From Tetragonia tetragonoides (Eukaryota > Streptophyta > Magnoliopsida > Caryophyllales > Aizoaceae): a stretch of 64,000 bases of DNA. Made by a program: the position numbers and the translations under genes. The stretch covers positions 657,501 to 721,500 of the forward strand of contig CM076142.1 of assembly GCA_038025085.1 (NCBI GenBank). Direction: 5' to 3'. Shown piece by piece: positions 29,830 through 40,752 of the stretch (positions within the stretch are counted from its first letter, which is position 1; every line of letters begins with the position of its first letter). The notes beneath the pieces were generated by a model that was not told where the DNA came from, did not search any database, and saw nothing but the letters and a program-made list of their open reading frames with translations.

Positions 29830-31180
29830 TTATTTTAATTAATCTTTTTTTATAACATCCCAAATTTCCAACTGAATCGGGAGAGGAGACCGGGAAAACT
29901 CAACAATCACTGTTTACACATAAGCAGACCCAATTAAATTGCTCCACGTCAGAAAGTGGTCACGTGACCGGCTTGCTTAAAAAGGTAATGGGCGTTTAGT
30001 GGGTCCGCTTTTGGTGATGTGGTGTATTGGTATTGGTTGGGTTTAATGCACCTGAACGGCTTGCTGTTGATGAGTTGAATTTTTTTTTTTTCTTAAATGG
30101 TGTTTGGAGGGAGTGAAGCTTCTTGGTTCCTTCCTTGTGGCTTTTGACATAAGTGGCATGAATTAGATCGGATCTTGTGGTGGTAATACTAATACACTAT
30201 TATGTTTAAGCTTCATTTAATATTGTTTTGGGGACCATGAGCTTAAAGCTAAAGTTGTTAACTTGCATCTTGATGCACCAAAAAGGTGAACAAAACATGC
30301 TATAGAGTATCTAAGTAGTAGGGTTACTTTAGCTAGACTATCTAAATTTTAGGTGTCTTTAGAGTTTAGATCATACTTATAAATATTGACGAATAGTGGG
30401 CCGGTACTATAAAAAAAAAAAAAAGATTACACTTTTATTGTGCGTCTCCATGAACCTTGCTTGGAGCCTTCATTGAAGTGTATGTCGCGAGATATGTGAT
30501 GCAATAGCTAGTAATCGGATCCGGGACATTTTGTTGGCTACGTACCCTCGATATACTCTAATAAATCCTCGCTTTGCCACTACGCCATATGCCTTAGAGG
30601 CATAATAGGCAATTCAACTGACTAGACAAAAATATTTTTGATGTTTAAACCTTGTAATTCATTAACGTTTTGCGTTTCGTATGTTATTGTGTGCTAACCC
30701 ATGTATTCTGAATCGGTCTTGTTAATACTAATTATTTCTCATAGGCTTTATTTTTGTATGGATGAGGTATTTGAGACTAACATTATAAGCACCCTTCATA
30801 ACAAATAACGCTTTCAGATTAGATCATTACGTTACTATACACCTAAATTTTCTACATATTAGCTCCATCTGAAGCGGATATTGAGCGATATCTCTGTATA
30901 CCCATACTCCATTGCCACCATAAATAATGGCTACAAGGAAAAGAAGAAAAAAAACATTTAGAAAAGTCAAAATATTCTATCCATCCGAATTTAATTTGTT
31001 GTAACTCTTTACTATCGTTTGATATCTAAAATATAACCATGTATTTCTCACCAAAAAAAAAATATAACCATGTATTTATAAATGATTTAACCAAGATTTG
31101 TTGTTGATGTATGTGTATCCAAAGAGAGGAGATTTTACAAGTTAAATCAAGCTTGAGGATGCTGGACTATATTTGACAAC
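29830..31180. other. Intergenic DNA upstream of the Ca2+-ATPase gene
   Basis: No gene seen. Near 30400-30600 the text has repeat-like character, but no clear element ends are visible. Confidence 0.5.
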
Positions 31181-31183
31181 TAA

Positions 31184-31333
31184 GGCCCTGTTCTTTTCGT
31201 CGATTTCATACTGCATTCCATTCCGTTCTATATTTCATTTTGTCTCACATATTTTTGAATTATCCGCGCCGCGCCGTTCCGTTCCGTTCCGTTCCTCACC
31301 GTCCCGCACCATTCCGTTGAAGAGAACAGGGCC
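31184..31333. mobile_element. Tourist-like (PIF/Harbinger) MITE, 150 bp
   Basis: The ends are GGCCCTGTTCTTTTCGTCGA on the left and, complemented, GGCCCTGTTCTCTTCAACGG on the right, with TAA on both sides (31181-31183 and 31334-31336), the usual 3-bp duplication of this superfamily. The interior has 'gttccgttccgttccgttcc'. No coding capacity. Confidence 0.87.
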
Positions 31334-31494
31334 TAAATTCCAATGAATCACGTATGTATGTGTGAGCTCTTTACTATTTACCTTCATTTTTATTTTTTTT
31401 GCCCGGTTTTTGCAAAAGTTTCTCTTGATATGGTTGAAGGACACCTTTTGGCTAAGTGCAAGTCTTCTTTAGTAGGCTTAAAGCCATGATCTGG

Positions 31495-31655
31495 TGTTTA
31501 ACGGAATGGTACAAAACGGCGAGGAACGAAACATAAAGGCGCGGATAATGACACAAAACGAAGTACATAATGTGATGCAGTGCGAAATGGGACAATGCAG
31601 GATGGAACGAAACAAAATGAAACGGGATACACCATAAAGACGGCAAAAAGAACGG
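31495..31655. mobile_element. Decayed copy of the same Tourist-like MITE
   Basis: The left part 'tttaacggaatggtac' and the right part 'gacggcaaaaagaacggg' correspond to the subterminal regions of the element at 32228, and the interior repeats 'ggaacgaaac' and 'cgaaatggg'. The terminal GGCCCTG is lost on both sides. Confidence 0.5.
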
Positions 31656-32227
31656 GAGAAAATTATTCATGTAGCCCTCCAATAATATACTCCGTTGTGA
31701 TGTGTGGTAAGGTGGTGATTCGGGGTATATAGAAAGCTAAAAAATTGAATGATACACACGTACGTATGCCTATGCCAGGCATCTTATTGAAAGGGATTGT
31801 TTTCTTAAGTGCGATTATTGATGGGATTGTAGCAAGCAAGCAAGCCACGATGAATCTTAAACAATTACTCAGAATATTCGTCGAAAGGCTCCCTTATTTC
31901 CATACCATAATGTCAATTCAAATGATTATAATACTAAGACTCACGCTAATCAATGTACTTATTCATTTGTGAAATTTCCATCTTCTTTCTCCTTTACAAA
32001 CAGCTGTTTTGCATAGTGTCTCGTGAAACAATCCATAATAGTAAGATCTACACTACACTATTTCACACTTTAGCCCTTAGTTTGATTTGTATAAGATGGA
32101 TCTGGTAACATTTCTAGCTGTCAACAATTTCAAATAAACTTTGGCCATGTCTGATTAGAGGTTTTTTTAATATCAGGGTGAGCACTTCCTTTGTTCCTTC
32201 CTAGTTCCTCCTGTACGGAGCTTCTTA

Positions 32228-32493
32228 GGCCCTGTTCTCGTCAACGGAATGATGCGGGACGTTGAGGAATGAAACGGAACGGAAATTACAGCGCGGTGTG
32301 GAACGGAACGGAAATTACAGCGCGGTGTGGAACGGAACGGAAATTGCAGCGCGGAACGGAATAGAATAATAAATATAACTTGTGTGGTACGGAACGGAAC
32401 GGAAATTATGGTGCGGTGCAGAACGGAACGGAAATTACAGCGAGGAGTGGAATGGAACGAAATACAGCATAGAAACGACGAAAAGAACAGGAC
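32228..32493. mobile_element. Tourist-like MITE with amplified interior, 266 bp
   Basis: The ends are GGCCCTGTTCT and, complemented, GTCCTGTTCT, flanked by TTA (32225-32227 and 32494-32496). The interior is a direct repeat of about 29 bp, 'ggaacggaacggaaattaca' plus 'gcgcggtgt', in five or so copies. It belongs to the family of the 31184 element, and the repeat explains the size difference. Confidence 0.83.
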
Positions 32494-32496
32494 TTA

Positions 32497-33000
32497 CTAT
32501 CAGTCTATCAAGTAGTAGTGTTTTCCTTTATTTAGTCCACTTTCATATTTGTTTGTCAATTCATATTCTCGAGCATCGACAAATCCCGTTACCATCGCCT
32601 CTGTTTCTCATTTGTAGTTTCAACACAGTCGTAAAAATATTTAATCATTTCATCTCCCTAAATTTTTTTTGAATTGTTTACCTTGTAGAATTTTAGTCAT
32701 CTTTTCCACTTAACCTTTTTTTTTTTCCTTTGCATAATATATGTTCACCATCTTTGACTTTGGGTATGAAGGGAGTAGTGTACTAGTGTATCCAATGTTT
32801 GAGTTACGATGCTAACTACTATGGTCTATGAAAATGCAACGAAAGTTCGACCATAAATAATTTAGAGAGTTCGTACCGCCTTTCGTTCTTATAGTCTTTT
32901 TAAACTTAATTTAAATTGTATACAACTTTAATATGTCATATAGAGTCTCAAAACATCATTTTAGATGCTACCAATAATCTCAAATAATGTGAACGGAAAC
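32497..33000. other. Intergenic AT-rich DNA, no gene seen
   Basis: No supported feature apart from short T-runs. Confidence 0.5.
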
Positions 33001-33004
33001 GTGT

Positions 33005-33362
33005 GGGTAACCACCCTTGTCCCATGACGGTGTAACACCCATAACCCATGACACTGCATCATTGTCGCAACACCATGCCCCTTGGCGCTGCACAATTGTC
33101 GCAACACCATGACCCTTTGCGTTGCACCCTTATCGTAACAACCTTGTCGTAGACCCATGACATATGGCACTGCAACACCCTTGTCTCATGACGCAACATC
33201 ATGAAGAACAAGTCTTGTGTTCCAGCGCCTAGCGAGCGCGCCCATGTCATAGCGTTCAACGAGCGTCATGTCCCATCTCCCAACATCCAGCGAGCGCTAT
33301 GTCCCAGTGCCCAGCGACCGCGCCCATGATGTCCCAACGCCCAGCGATCGCGCCTATGGGTG
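33005..33362. repeat. Two adjacent GC-richer minisatellites beside satellite block 2
   Basis: From about 33010 to 33200 a degenerate unit of about 34 bp with 'cccatgac..tgca' and 'gtcgcaacacc' recurs. From about 33212 to 33355 a unit of about 30 bp recurs, with 'cccagcgagcgcgcccatg' and 'tgtccca'. The second runs straight into satellite block 2. Confidence 0.7.
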
Positions 33363-35772
33363 AAATCAGAGTTGAGGTCCCAGATGACCGTCCCGAAAAA
33401 GTTTGGGCAAAAATGACACCAGGGCCCCGGGAAGCCGAAAATCAAAGGCTATAATTCACGTTGTTTTTTTACTCCTAAGAGACCCCAGAACGAATGTGGA
33501 TATTTTAGCACCACATCGCAAGGGAAACCCCTAAGGAACATGGGAGGCCTTCGGGGTCTATTATTGGGTCTCGGGTAGGCTTGTAATGACGTTTTTACAG
33601 AACAATAATGTAAGGGCTCGAAAATCAAAAGTTGGTGATATCGAAGTTCGGATACCCAGATAACCGTACTCGGGCATCAGTGGTTCTCTAGGGAGATGAT
33701 AGACCTCCTGGAGAAGTTTGGGTAAAAACGACTCCCGGGCCCCGAGAAGCCGAAAATCAAAGGTTATAACTTATAATCCAAGTTTTTTGGCTTTTGGGAG
33801 GCCCCGCAACGAAGGTGGATAATTTCGCACCACATTGCAAGGGACACCTCTAGGTAACATGGGAGGCCCCTGAGATCCGCTATTGGACCCCTGATAGGCT
33901 TGTAAGGGCATTATTACAGAACACCAATGTAAGGGCCCAAACACTGAAAGCATGGGTGTTATCAAAGTTTGGGGAACCTGATGACCCTCCTGGGGCACCG
34001 AGGTTCCTTTAGGGTCATGGTAGATCCCCCGTAAAAGTTTGCGCAAAAACGACACCCTGGCCTCGGGAAGCCGAAAATCAAAAGCTATAATCCACGTTTT
34101 TTTGGCTCCCAGCAGGCCCTGGAACGAAGGTGGATATTTTCGCACCACATTGCAAGGGACACCCCTAGGGAACATGGGAGACCCCTTGGGTACGTTATCG
34201 GGTCCCTAATAGGCTTGTAAGAGCGTTTTTACTAAACACTAATGTAACGACCCGAACACCGAAAGCATGAGTAATATCGAATATCAGGGAACCTGATGAC
34301 CTCCCGGGGCACTGAGGGTGCTCTAAGGTCATGATATACCCCCAGGAGAATTTTGGGGTAAAACGATCCCGGACCACGGCAAGCCGAAAACGAAGGCTAT
34401 AATCAACGTTTTTTGACTCCCGGGAGGCCCGGAACGAAGGTGGATATTTTTCACACCACATCGCAAGGGACTGCCATAGGGAACACGGGAGGTCCCTCGG
34501 GTCCGTTATCGGGTCCTTGATATGCTTTTAAGGGCGTTTTTACTGAACATCAATGTAACGCCCCGAACACCGAAAGCATGGACGATATCGAATATCGGGA
34601 AACCTGATGACCCTCCCGAGGCACTGAGGATACTCTAAGGTCATGATAGACCTCACGAAAAAGTTTGGGCAAAAACGATACCCGGACCCGCGAAGCCGAA
34701 AACGAAGGCTATAATCCACGTTTTTTGGCTCGAGTGAGGCCCCGGAACGAAGGTGGATGTTTTCGTATCACATCGCAGGGGACTCTCCTAGAGAACATGG
34801 GAGGCCCCCGGGATCCGTTATCGGGTCCTTGATAGGCTTGTAAGAGCGTTTTTATTGAACACCAATGTAACAGCCCGAACACCGAAAGCGAGGGTGATAT
34901 TGAATATCGGGGAATCTGATGACCCTCCCAGGGCACTGAGGGTCCTCTAAGGTCATGATAGACCTCTCGGAGAAGTTTTGGCAAAAACGACACCCGGACC
35001 CCGGGAAGCCGATAACGAAGGCTAATCCACGTTTTTTGGCTCCCGGGAGGCCCCGAAATCAAGGTGAATATTTTGGTAACACATCGCAAGGTACTGACCT
35101 AGGGAACATGGGAGGCCTTGAGTTCCGTTATCGGGTTCTTGATAGGCTTATAAGGGCGTTTTTACTGAACATCATTGTAACGACCCGAACACCGAAAGCA
35201 TGTGTGATATCAAATATCGGAGAACCTGATGTCCCTTTCAAGGCACCGAGGGTCCTCTAAGGTCATGATAGACCTCCTGCTGAAATTTGGGCAAAAACGA
35301 CACCCACACCCCGGGAAGCCGAAAACGAAGGCTATATAATCCATGTTTTTTTGGCTCCCGGAAGGCCCCGAAACGAAGGTGGATATTTTCGCACCACATC
35401 GCAATGGACATACCTAAGGAGCATGGGAGGCCCCCAAGGTTCATTATCAGGTCCCTGATAGGCTTGTGAGGGCGTTTTTACGGAACACCAATGTAAGTGC
35501 CCGAGCAGCGAAAGCATGGGTGATATCGAAGTTAGGGGATGCTGTTGACCCTCGCGGGGCACCGAGAGTTCTCTAGGTTCATGATAGACCCTATATATAA
35601 GTTTGAGTAAAACGACACCCGAGCCTCGAGAAGCCGAAAATGAAGGCTATAATCCACGTTTTTTTGGCTCCCGTGAGGCCCGGAACGAAGGTAGATATTT
35701 TCGCACCACATCGCACTGGACATCCTTAAGGGACATGGGAGACCCCCGAGGTCACGTATCCAGTCCCTTGCG
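33363..35772. repeat. Satellite block 2, monomer about 313 bp, about eight copies
   Basis: The anchor 'gatagacc' recurs near 33383, 33700, 34014, 34331, 34642, 34952, 35266 and 35582. The monomer is homologous to that of 132-4355, but differs consistently: 'cgttatcgggtcc' instead of 'cgcttatccggtcc', 'cgtttttactgaacacc' instead of 'cgttttacgggacact', 'cgaacaccgaaagcatg' instead of 'caaaacaccaaaggcatg'. It therefore forms a second subfamily. It stops abruptly near 35772. Confidence 0.92.
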
Positions 35773-36520
35773 GTCATTAATATAATCGACTTTATGGATT
35801 GAAAAAGGTAGATATTTGCAATTCAAATGGTAAAACAAAAGAACTAATTGAGTATGAGGGGAGAGAACAAGTGGTAAGACGTAAGTGCACCACTTTTAAT
35901 TATATGTCACATCTCCTGACTCAATATTTAATTAGGGGTTCAAATTTTCATTCATATAAACAAATAAATTCTCTTCGATCATGCCAAGGAGGTCTCCTCC
36001 TGACCTCCTATGTTGAGCACCTCAGCCGATCCGAGATGGGTTATTCTCCTCCTTTATTTAGTGTTTCAACCACTCCGAGATAGATTAGTTCGTTGCACAA
36101 ATTTTTGCCTAATATCGATATCATAGAGGAATCTAATTCGTGGAGTGGAGGAGAGAGAGTGGGTGAGGTAAGAAGAGAGAAAGACAAATAAGAGAGAGAG
36201 ATTAGCATGTACAATGAAATATTAGAGTAACATTTAACTGTTGAGTTCGCTCCTTGTATACTTGTATGTGATTTGCAAGGTATATTACAAGCACACTTGT
36301 AGCAAAAAATATCTCACCAGTAGGCCTATTGTGTATTGGCCAAAATTCATTTTCTTCTCTGTCACAACTCACAAGTCGGCCTATAAAGCCCTACTCTATT
36401 GAGGGTTACATTAAGGCCCATTGTCCGAATCGGCCCAATTCGCCGCCCAAAGTCGCTATAGTAAGGACAAACGGCGAATTTGCGAGTTTGCGACTCATTA
36501 GATTCAGATATTTCCCGCGT
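35773..36520. other. Intergenic DNA before the MAC5A-like remnant
   Basis: No gene seen; the last part would be the promoter of the former MAC5A-like gene. Confidence 0.5.

Positions 36521-36576
<56 letters not shown>
36521..36576. repeat. (GA)n microsatellite, about 56 bp
   Basis: Near-perfect GA repeat directly before the former start codon of the MAC5A-like remnant, in what was probably its leader. Confidence 0.9.
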
Positions 36577-36580
<4 letters not shown>

Positions 36581-38845
36581 GCACACTTTTCCGATTGTTT
36601 GTGTTGTGGATCATACCTCGGAGAAAATCCCTATGATTCGGATGATTATATCGGGTTAGCCATTTCTTGCATTTTTTTTTGTTGCGATTAAGAAGGGTTT
36701 TAACTTTCATCTCCATATAAATTATTCTACTATAATCAATTGTGGTGCTAAGATTGAACTTAGAATTTTAGAAAATGAAATTGCTAGTGACCTAATTGAT
36801 ATTCAAGATTGCCTTCGATTCATGTATTTTACATAGTTTACTCGATTTCCTTATGAGTATTATGTATGTCATTTGTTCTTTTGCTTACAATCATTTTTAT
36901 TTGGCTTTGATTTTGTCCCGTTTTCTAAGTGCTAGATGCACAAATGGATTGGGTGTTTCAGTATGTCATATACTCGTATGTAGAAAAGTTTATCGTCTAT
37001 GTCTAGGTATGTCTATGGCTGCACTAATGGTTTAATTTTCGTTTTTTGTTGTGTAAATTGGTGTACTTTTCAAGTAACGGGCTTTGAATTTCAGCCGCAA
37101 TAATGCCGTTGTTTGGCTCGCGAAATTAGGGTTTTTGTTTGTTATTGATCATTACAAAATCAGGGGTTATACACAAGGGTTCAAAATGACCTTAATTTAC
37201 CCAATATCCAGGTGCTGTAAATTAACAATTTTATGTTTCCCTTTTTTCCATTAGCTGGAGAATGCACGCACTAGCCTCGTAGGTTCTGAATTGAATCAAA
37301 TTGTATGTAATTCCCAGTAGGAATTATTGGTTTCTGAAGTTTTATGTGAAACATTATACCGTTGCAAAAAGATGGTGTCTTAGGGTTCCATTTATTGTCA
37401 AGTTCTGTTCTTATGAGAGTATTTATTTTGTTCAGTTGTAGTAATATCTTTGCTGTATATACTCACAGATAGTGGCAATCAACCATAAGGAATGCAATGG
37501 TATATACAAGAAGGCTGAGATCTGTGAGACATGCTGAAGTTTCAAGAATGTTTGTCAAGTCTGTCTTCTTGATCTTGAGTATGGTTTGCCCGTTTATTTA
37601 GGTTCGATGTTCGAAGCACTGATACCAGGGGTGATGTAAATACTGAATACACAATACTCTTTGGAGGAATATGAATAAAAGGTACAAGTGATTGCTAGTT
37701 TTATAATTCTCTTGTTGCTTAGTTGCTTTCTGAACCTTCTCCCAATTTTGAAACATGAACATGACAATAAGAAGGCCAAAGTTTTGTTTTGCATTATATC
37801 GTTGCAAAAAGATGGTGTCTTAGGGTTCCATTTATTGTCAAGTTCTGTTCTTAGGAGAGTATTTATTTTGTTCAGTTGTAGTAATATCTTTGCTGTATAT
37901 ACTCACAGATAGTGGCAATCAACCATAAGGAATGCAATGGTATATACAAGAAGGCTGAGATCTGTGAGACATGCTGAAGTTTCAAGAATGTTTGTCAAGT
38001 CTGTCTTCTTGATCTTGAGTATGGTTTGCCCGTTGATTCAGGTTCAAAACAGTGATACCAGGAGTGATTTGAATACTGAATACATAATTCTCTTCGGAGG
38101 AAAATGAATAAAAGGTAGGGAGTGTTGGCTAGTTTAATAATCCATCTTGTAGTTGCTTTTTGAACCTTCTTCCAATATTGAAACATGAACATGACATCAA
38201 GAAGGCCAAAGTTTTGTTTTGCTGAATCTGATGAAGATTGTCAATCTGTTTATCTACATAAGCTCTATCAACTGATGAAATTAGGTAGAAAGCTTCAAAT
38301 CGTTTCAGTGTTTAATACTCTTCACAAGTGGTTGCTCTTTTGATCCTATTTCTTTCTGTTTTTTTTTTTGATAATTTGGTTGCTGTTTTGAGTTTGCGTC
38401 GTCTCTGCCTATCATTCTGTAGTGTAAGATTTGAAGTTATAATCAAGTTTGTGATGATTTTAGGATATGACTGGAATGACTGAACAACTGATTTCTGTTT
38501 ACAGTAGCTTTGGGTTAGTGTTTTTTTTCTTGTTATTCTTAGTGGGTTGATCCTCAAAGGTTATTAGGTTGACTTGATTTTAGGATATGACTGGAAGACT
38601 GGAATGACTTGATTTTGTTATTAGGTTGCTTCCTTCCATAACAGGATTTGTAATCCAAACCAGCTCTACCCTGCATAATACAGCCATATATGGCATCAGC
38701 TAGAATCAGAGTACGTTATTAGAGAAGCAAAAAACCAATGTTACTGGAGCAGAGTGTCCTTACAGACACGAGAGGCCTGTTACTGGAGAGCTGTCACAGC
38801 AGAACATAAACGATCCTTACTATGGGTGAGTATGGCTTATGCTAC
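36577..38845 (+). pseudogene. Dead copy of a MAC5A/RBM22-type (CCCH zinc finger, RRM) splicing-factor gene
   Basis: Three former exon regions are recognisable. At 36577-36653 the start (MAH) is followed, after a deletion and frameshifts, by FPIVC in one frame and LGENPY in another. At 37469-37600 the conserved KKAEICETC, then in-frame TGA, then FKNVCQVCLLDLEYGLPV matches the zinc-binding N-terminal part. At about 38745-38828 TGAECPYRHE followed by TGELSQQNI and YYG matches the CCCH finger and the start of the linker, ending at a gtgagt donor. The RRM and C-terminus are absent. Intron-like DNA remains between the pieces, so it came from a duplicated or decaying gene and not a retrocopy. Intact family members act in the spliceosome-associated NineTeen/MOS4 complex. 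The middle exon region is duplicated (next entry). Confidence 0.8.
37353..38222 (+). repeat. 440-bp tandem duplication containing a dead MAC5A exon
   Basis: 'gttgcaaaaagatggtgtct' starts at 37361 and again at 37801, exactly 440 bp apart. The two copies are almost identical over the first 240 bp, including the exon and its TGA, and then diverge by several substitutions and indels over the last 190 bp. Confidence 0.93.
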
Positions 38846-39842
38846 TTACATTTCAAATTATCGTTGCTTGTAGTTCTGCATGTTGTCATATGAATACCTT
38901 GTATGCTTGGTTCAGTATGTTATGAAGTACTATGTATGCTTACGTATAAGTAAATCTAAATCCGTTTATCCTTCCCTGTTGGATAGACGCAAATACGTGT
39001 GGAGGCCTGAACAAATAGAGTGTCTTTTAGTTCCATGTTCAGGTCTTGCTTCATGGCTATTACTCTATACCCTCAGGCCTCATGGTATGTTGCTGATTTT
39101 GGTTAGGTTAGTCAATAGAAGATTTCCCTGCTTAGATTCTGACTTTATCATTTCAATGAAACAGAATAAATGATTTAGTAGCGTTGCAGCTGTTGTCGAA
39201 ATGCAGTCCTTAATATCCCCTTGGGCCTTGGAGGATGAGAGAATCAACAAGCTTCTACTATTAGCCCCTTGAGGTTATATCAATTCAGGAATTTATTGGT
39301 ATGTAAATGTATGTGTTCACTAGTATACAATTTTAAGGAAAGTAAAAGTTGTTACTCACTACCTATTAGCTTAATAGATAAACCTGCCTATGGTAAGATG
39401 TTGGCCTTACCTCTAGCAGATCATCCTATATTATATCTCCTATCTTACTGTGAGTTAGTCTCAAACAAGACTTGTTCACTAGTTAAAAAACTTGGGTGAA
39501 CTTATAAATTTACGTATTTGTTGTGCGGTCTGAAACTCATCTTCTTCGAGCTGGTACAGACTCTTGAGCCTGATCCAAAATTCGCATAGGATTAGCTATA
39601 TTTTATGGTGTACAATGATATCCAAGTACCAAGGTTCTAATATGAGTTCAATTAACCCATGTTGCAAATGCAATAAAATACGCGTGGACTGAAAAAAGTT
39701 CAACGCTTGGGTTTCTTGAAAGAGCAAATTAAGGTGGGGGGTGGTGCGGTACCTTTTATCTACCTTACAATTTGGCACACCTTACTACCAGCCAAAGCAA
39801 TAGATCCCACTGTCCACATGACCATTAAAACTAAAGCAAAAT
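38846..39842. other. Stretch after the MAC5A remnant, no gene seen
   Basis: No further MAC5A-like exon could be recognised. ORFs here show no family motifs. Confidence 0.5.
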
Positions 39843-39856
39843 CATCCATCCCATCT

Positions 39857-40126
39857 TCTATTTTTTCTTTTTTTAAAGGTGGTGGTCTAGTGGTTTCAAG
39901 CTTACTCCCAAATGGTTTGGTAAGGCAAGGTCATGGGTTTGAATTCCCATTCCCCCTATGCCTTGTGGCTTTTGGCTATTGGCTTCTAGGAACTATACTA
40001 GTACATTGTTGGTGCTACGTTGATGGGACGAGTGTCTACATATGTTCGCTATTGAACACGAGAGTCCAAATATGATATAGCAAGAGTGCCCCGATCAGCA
40101 TTCACTTACGCCCTCTTTTTGACAAG
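39857..40126 (+). mobile_element. Complete SINE with 14-bp target duplication, upstream of a gene
   Basis: Same family as the outer element at 19335: 'ggtggtctagtggtttcaag' (A-box-like), 'gggtttgaattccc' (B-box), 'gaactatactag', 'ttggtgctacgttga' and 'ttcgctattgaacacgagag'. The 14-mer catccatcccatct flanks it (39843-39856 and 40127-40140). The first 20 bp are T-rich and may not be part of the consensus. Confidence 0.85.
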
Positions 40127-40148
40127 CATCCATCCCATCTCTTGTACG

Positions 40149-40156
40149 TATAAATA
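40149..40156 (+). promoter_or_regulatory. Probable TATA box of the 40285 gene
   Basis: TATAAATA, 136 bp before the start codon and 8 bp after the SINE's right target duplication. The expected leader is about 100 bp. Confidence 0.55.
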
Positions 40157-40284
40157 AATGCAACAGAAAGAAACCATCCCCACCCTCCCACTATTACAGT
40201 AACAAACAGCAACCCCACCCCAAGATTAAACCCCCTTACCCCTTCCCTCTCTTTATCCCCATTCCAAAAAAACTCAGTATTATT

Positions 40285-40752
40285 ATGTCCTCGACCTGCA
40301 TATCAAGCAATTCCCATTATGATCCAACTCGGGTACCAATCGCCCGAGCCTGTTATGAAAATCTATACAAGGGTCCCGAATCCGATGCCCGGTTTTTGAA
40401 ACCGACGATGAACTTCGCTAGTGGTGGTCGCGGTGGTGGAGTGAGAGTGGTGGATAGCAGATCATGCAGGCAGATGTACTTGAGGAGCGCCTACACGTTC
40501 TCGAGGGCAACCGAGAATAACAACAAGGATGTGAAGGAGAGGGCTAAGAAGTGCTTAGGCAGGGTTAAAGACAGAGCTGCTCAGGTTTATAGGAAAGGTG
40601 ACAAGACTTATAATAAGGTGATGATGAGGAATAACAAGCAGGGTGTTGTGATTGTTAGGAAAGTTAAGCAATTTTCTTGTGCTTCTCTCTTGTCCATGGT
40701 TCGTAGGATGCTGGCTTGTACTGCCAAGGTTGATAATGTCGCCCACCAGTAA
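40285..40752 (+). CDS. Small basic intronless plant protein, 155 aa, function unknown
   Basis: A single open frame from ATG to TAA with clear coding character. The protein is basic and Cys-containing: an N-terminal part with RACYENLYKG, a Gly-rich stretch, then MYLRSAYTFSR, then a Lys/Arg-rich helical part (ERAKKCLGRVKDRAAQVYR) and the end FSCASLLSMVRRML. I see no signal peptide and no membrane segment. The RSYTFSR-like and KKCLGRVK parts look like a small plant-specific group I cannot name, so no function is given. The TATA box at 40149 and a normal-length leader support expression. Confidence 0.75.
   Translation: MSSTCISSNSHYDPTRVPIARACYENLYKGPESDARFLKPTMNFASGGRGGGVRVVDSRSCRQMYLRSAYTFSRATENNNKDVKERAKKCLGRVKDRAAQVYRKGDKTYNKVMMRNNKQGVVIVRKVKQFSCASLLSMVRRMLACTAKVDNVAHQ

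Noticed and set aside
29860..30120. Divergent promoter gene upstream of the Ca2+-ATPase
   Set aside because: No open frame with coding character on the + strand follows.
33771..35785. ORFs in satellite block 2
   Set aside because: Same reason as block 1; they are the same repeated peptides.
36329..36691. ORF encoding a long Arg-Glu repeat
   Set aside because: It is the translation of the (GA)n microsatellite running into the remains of the MAC5A exon.
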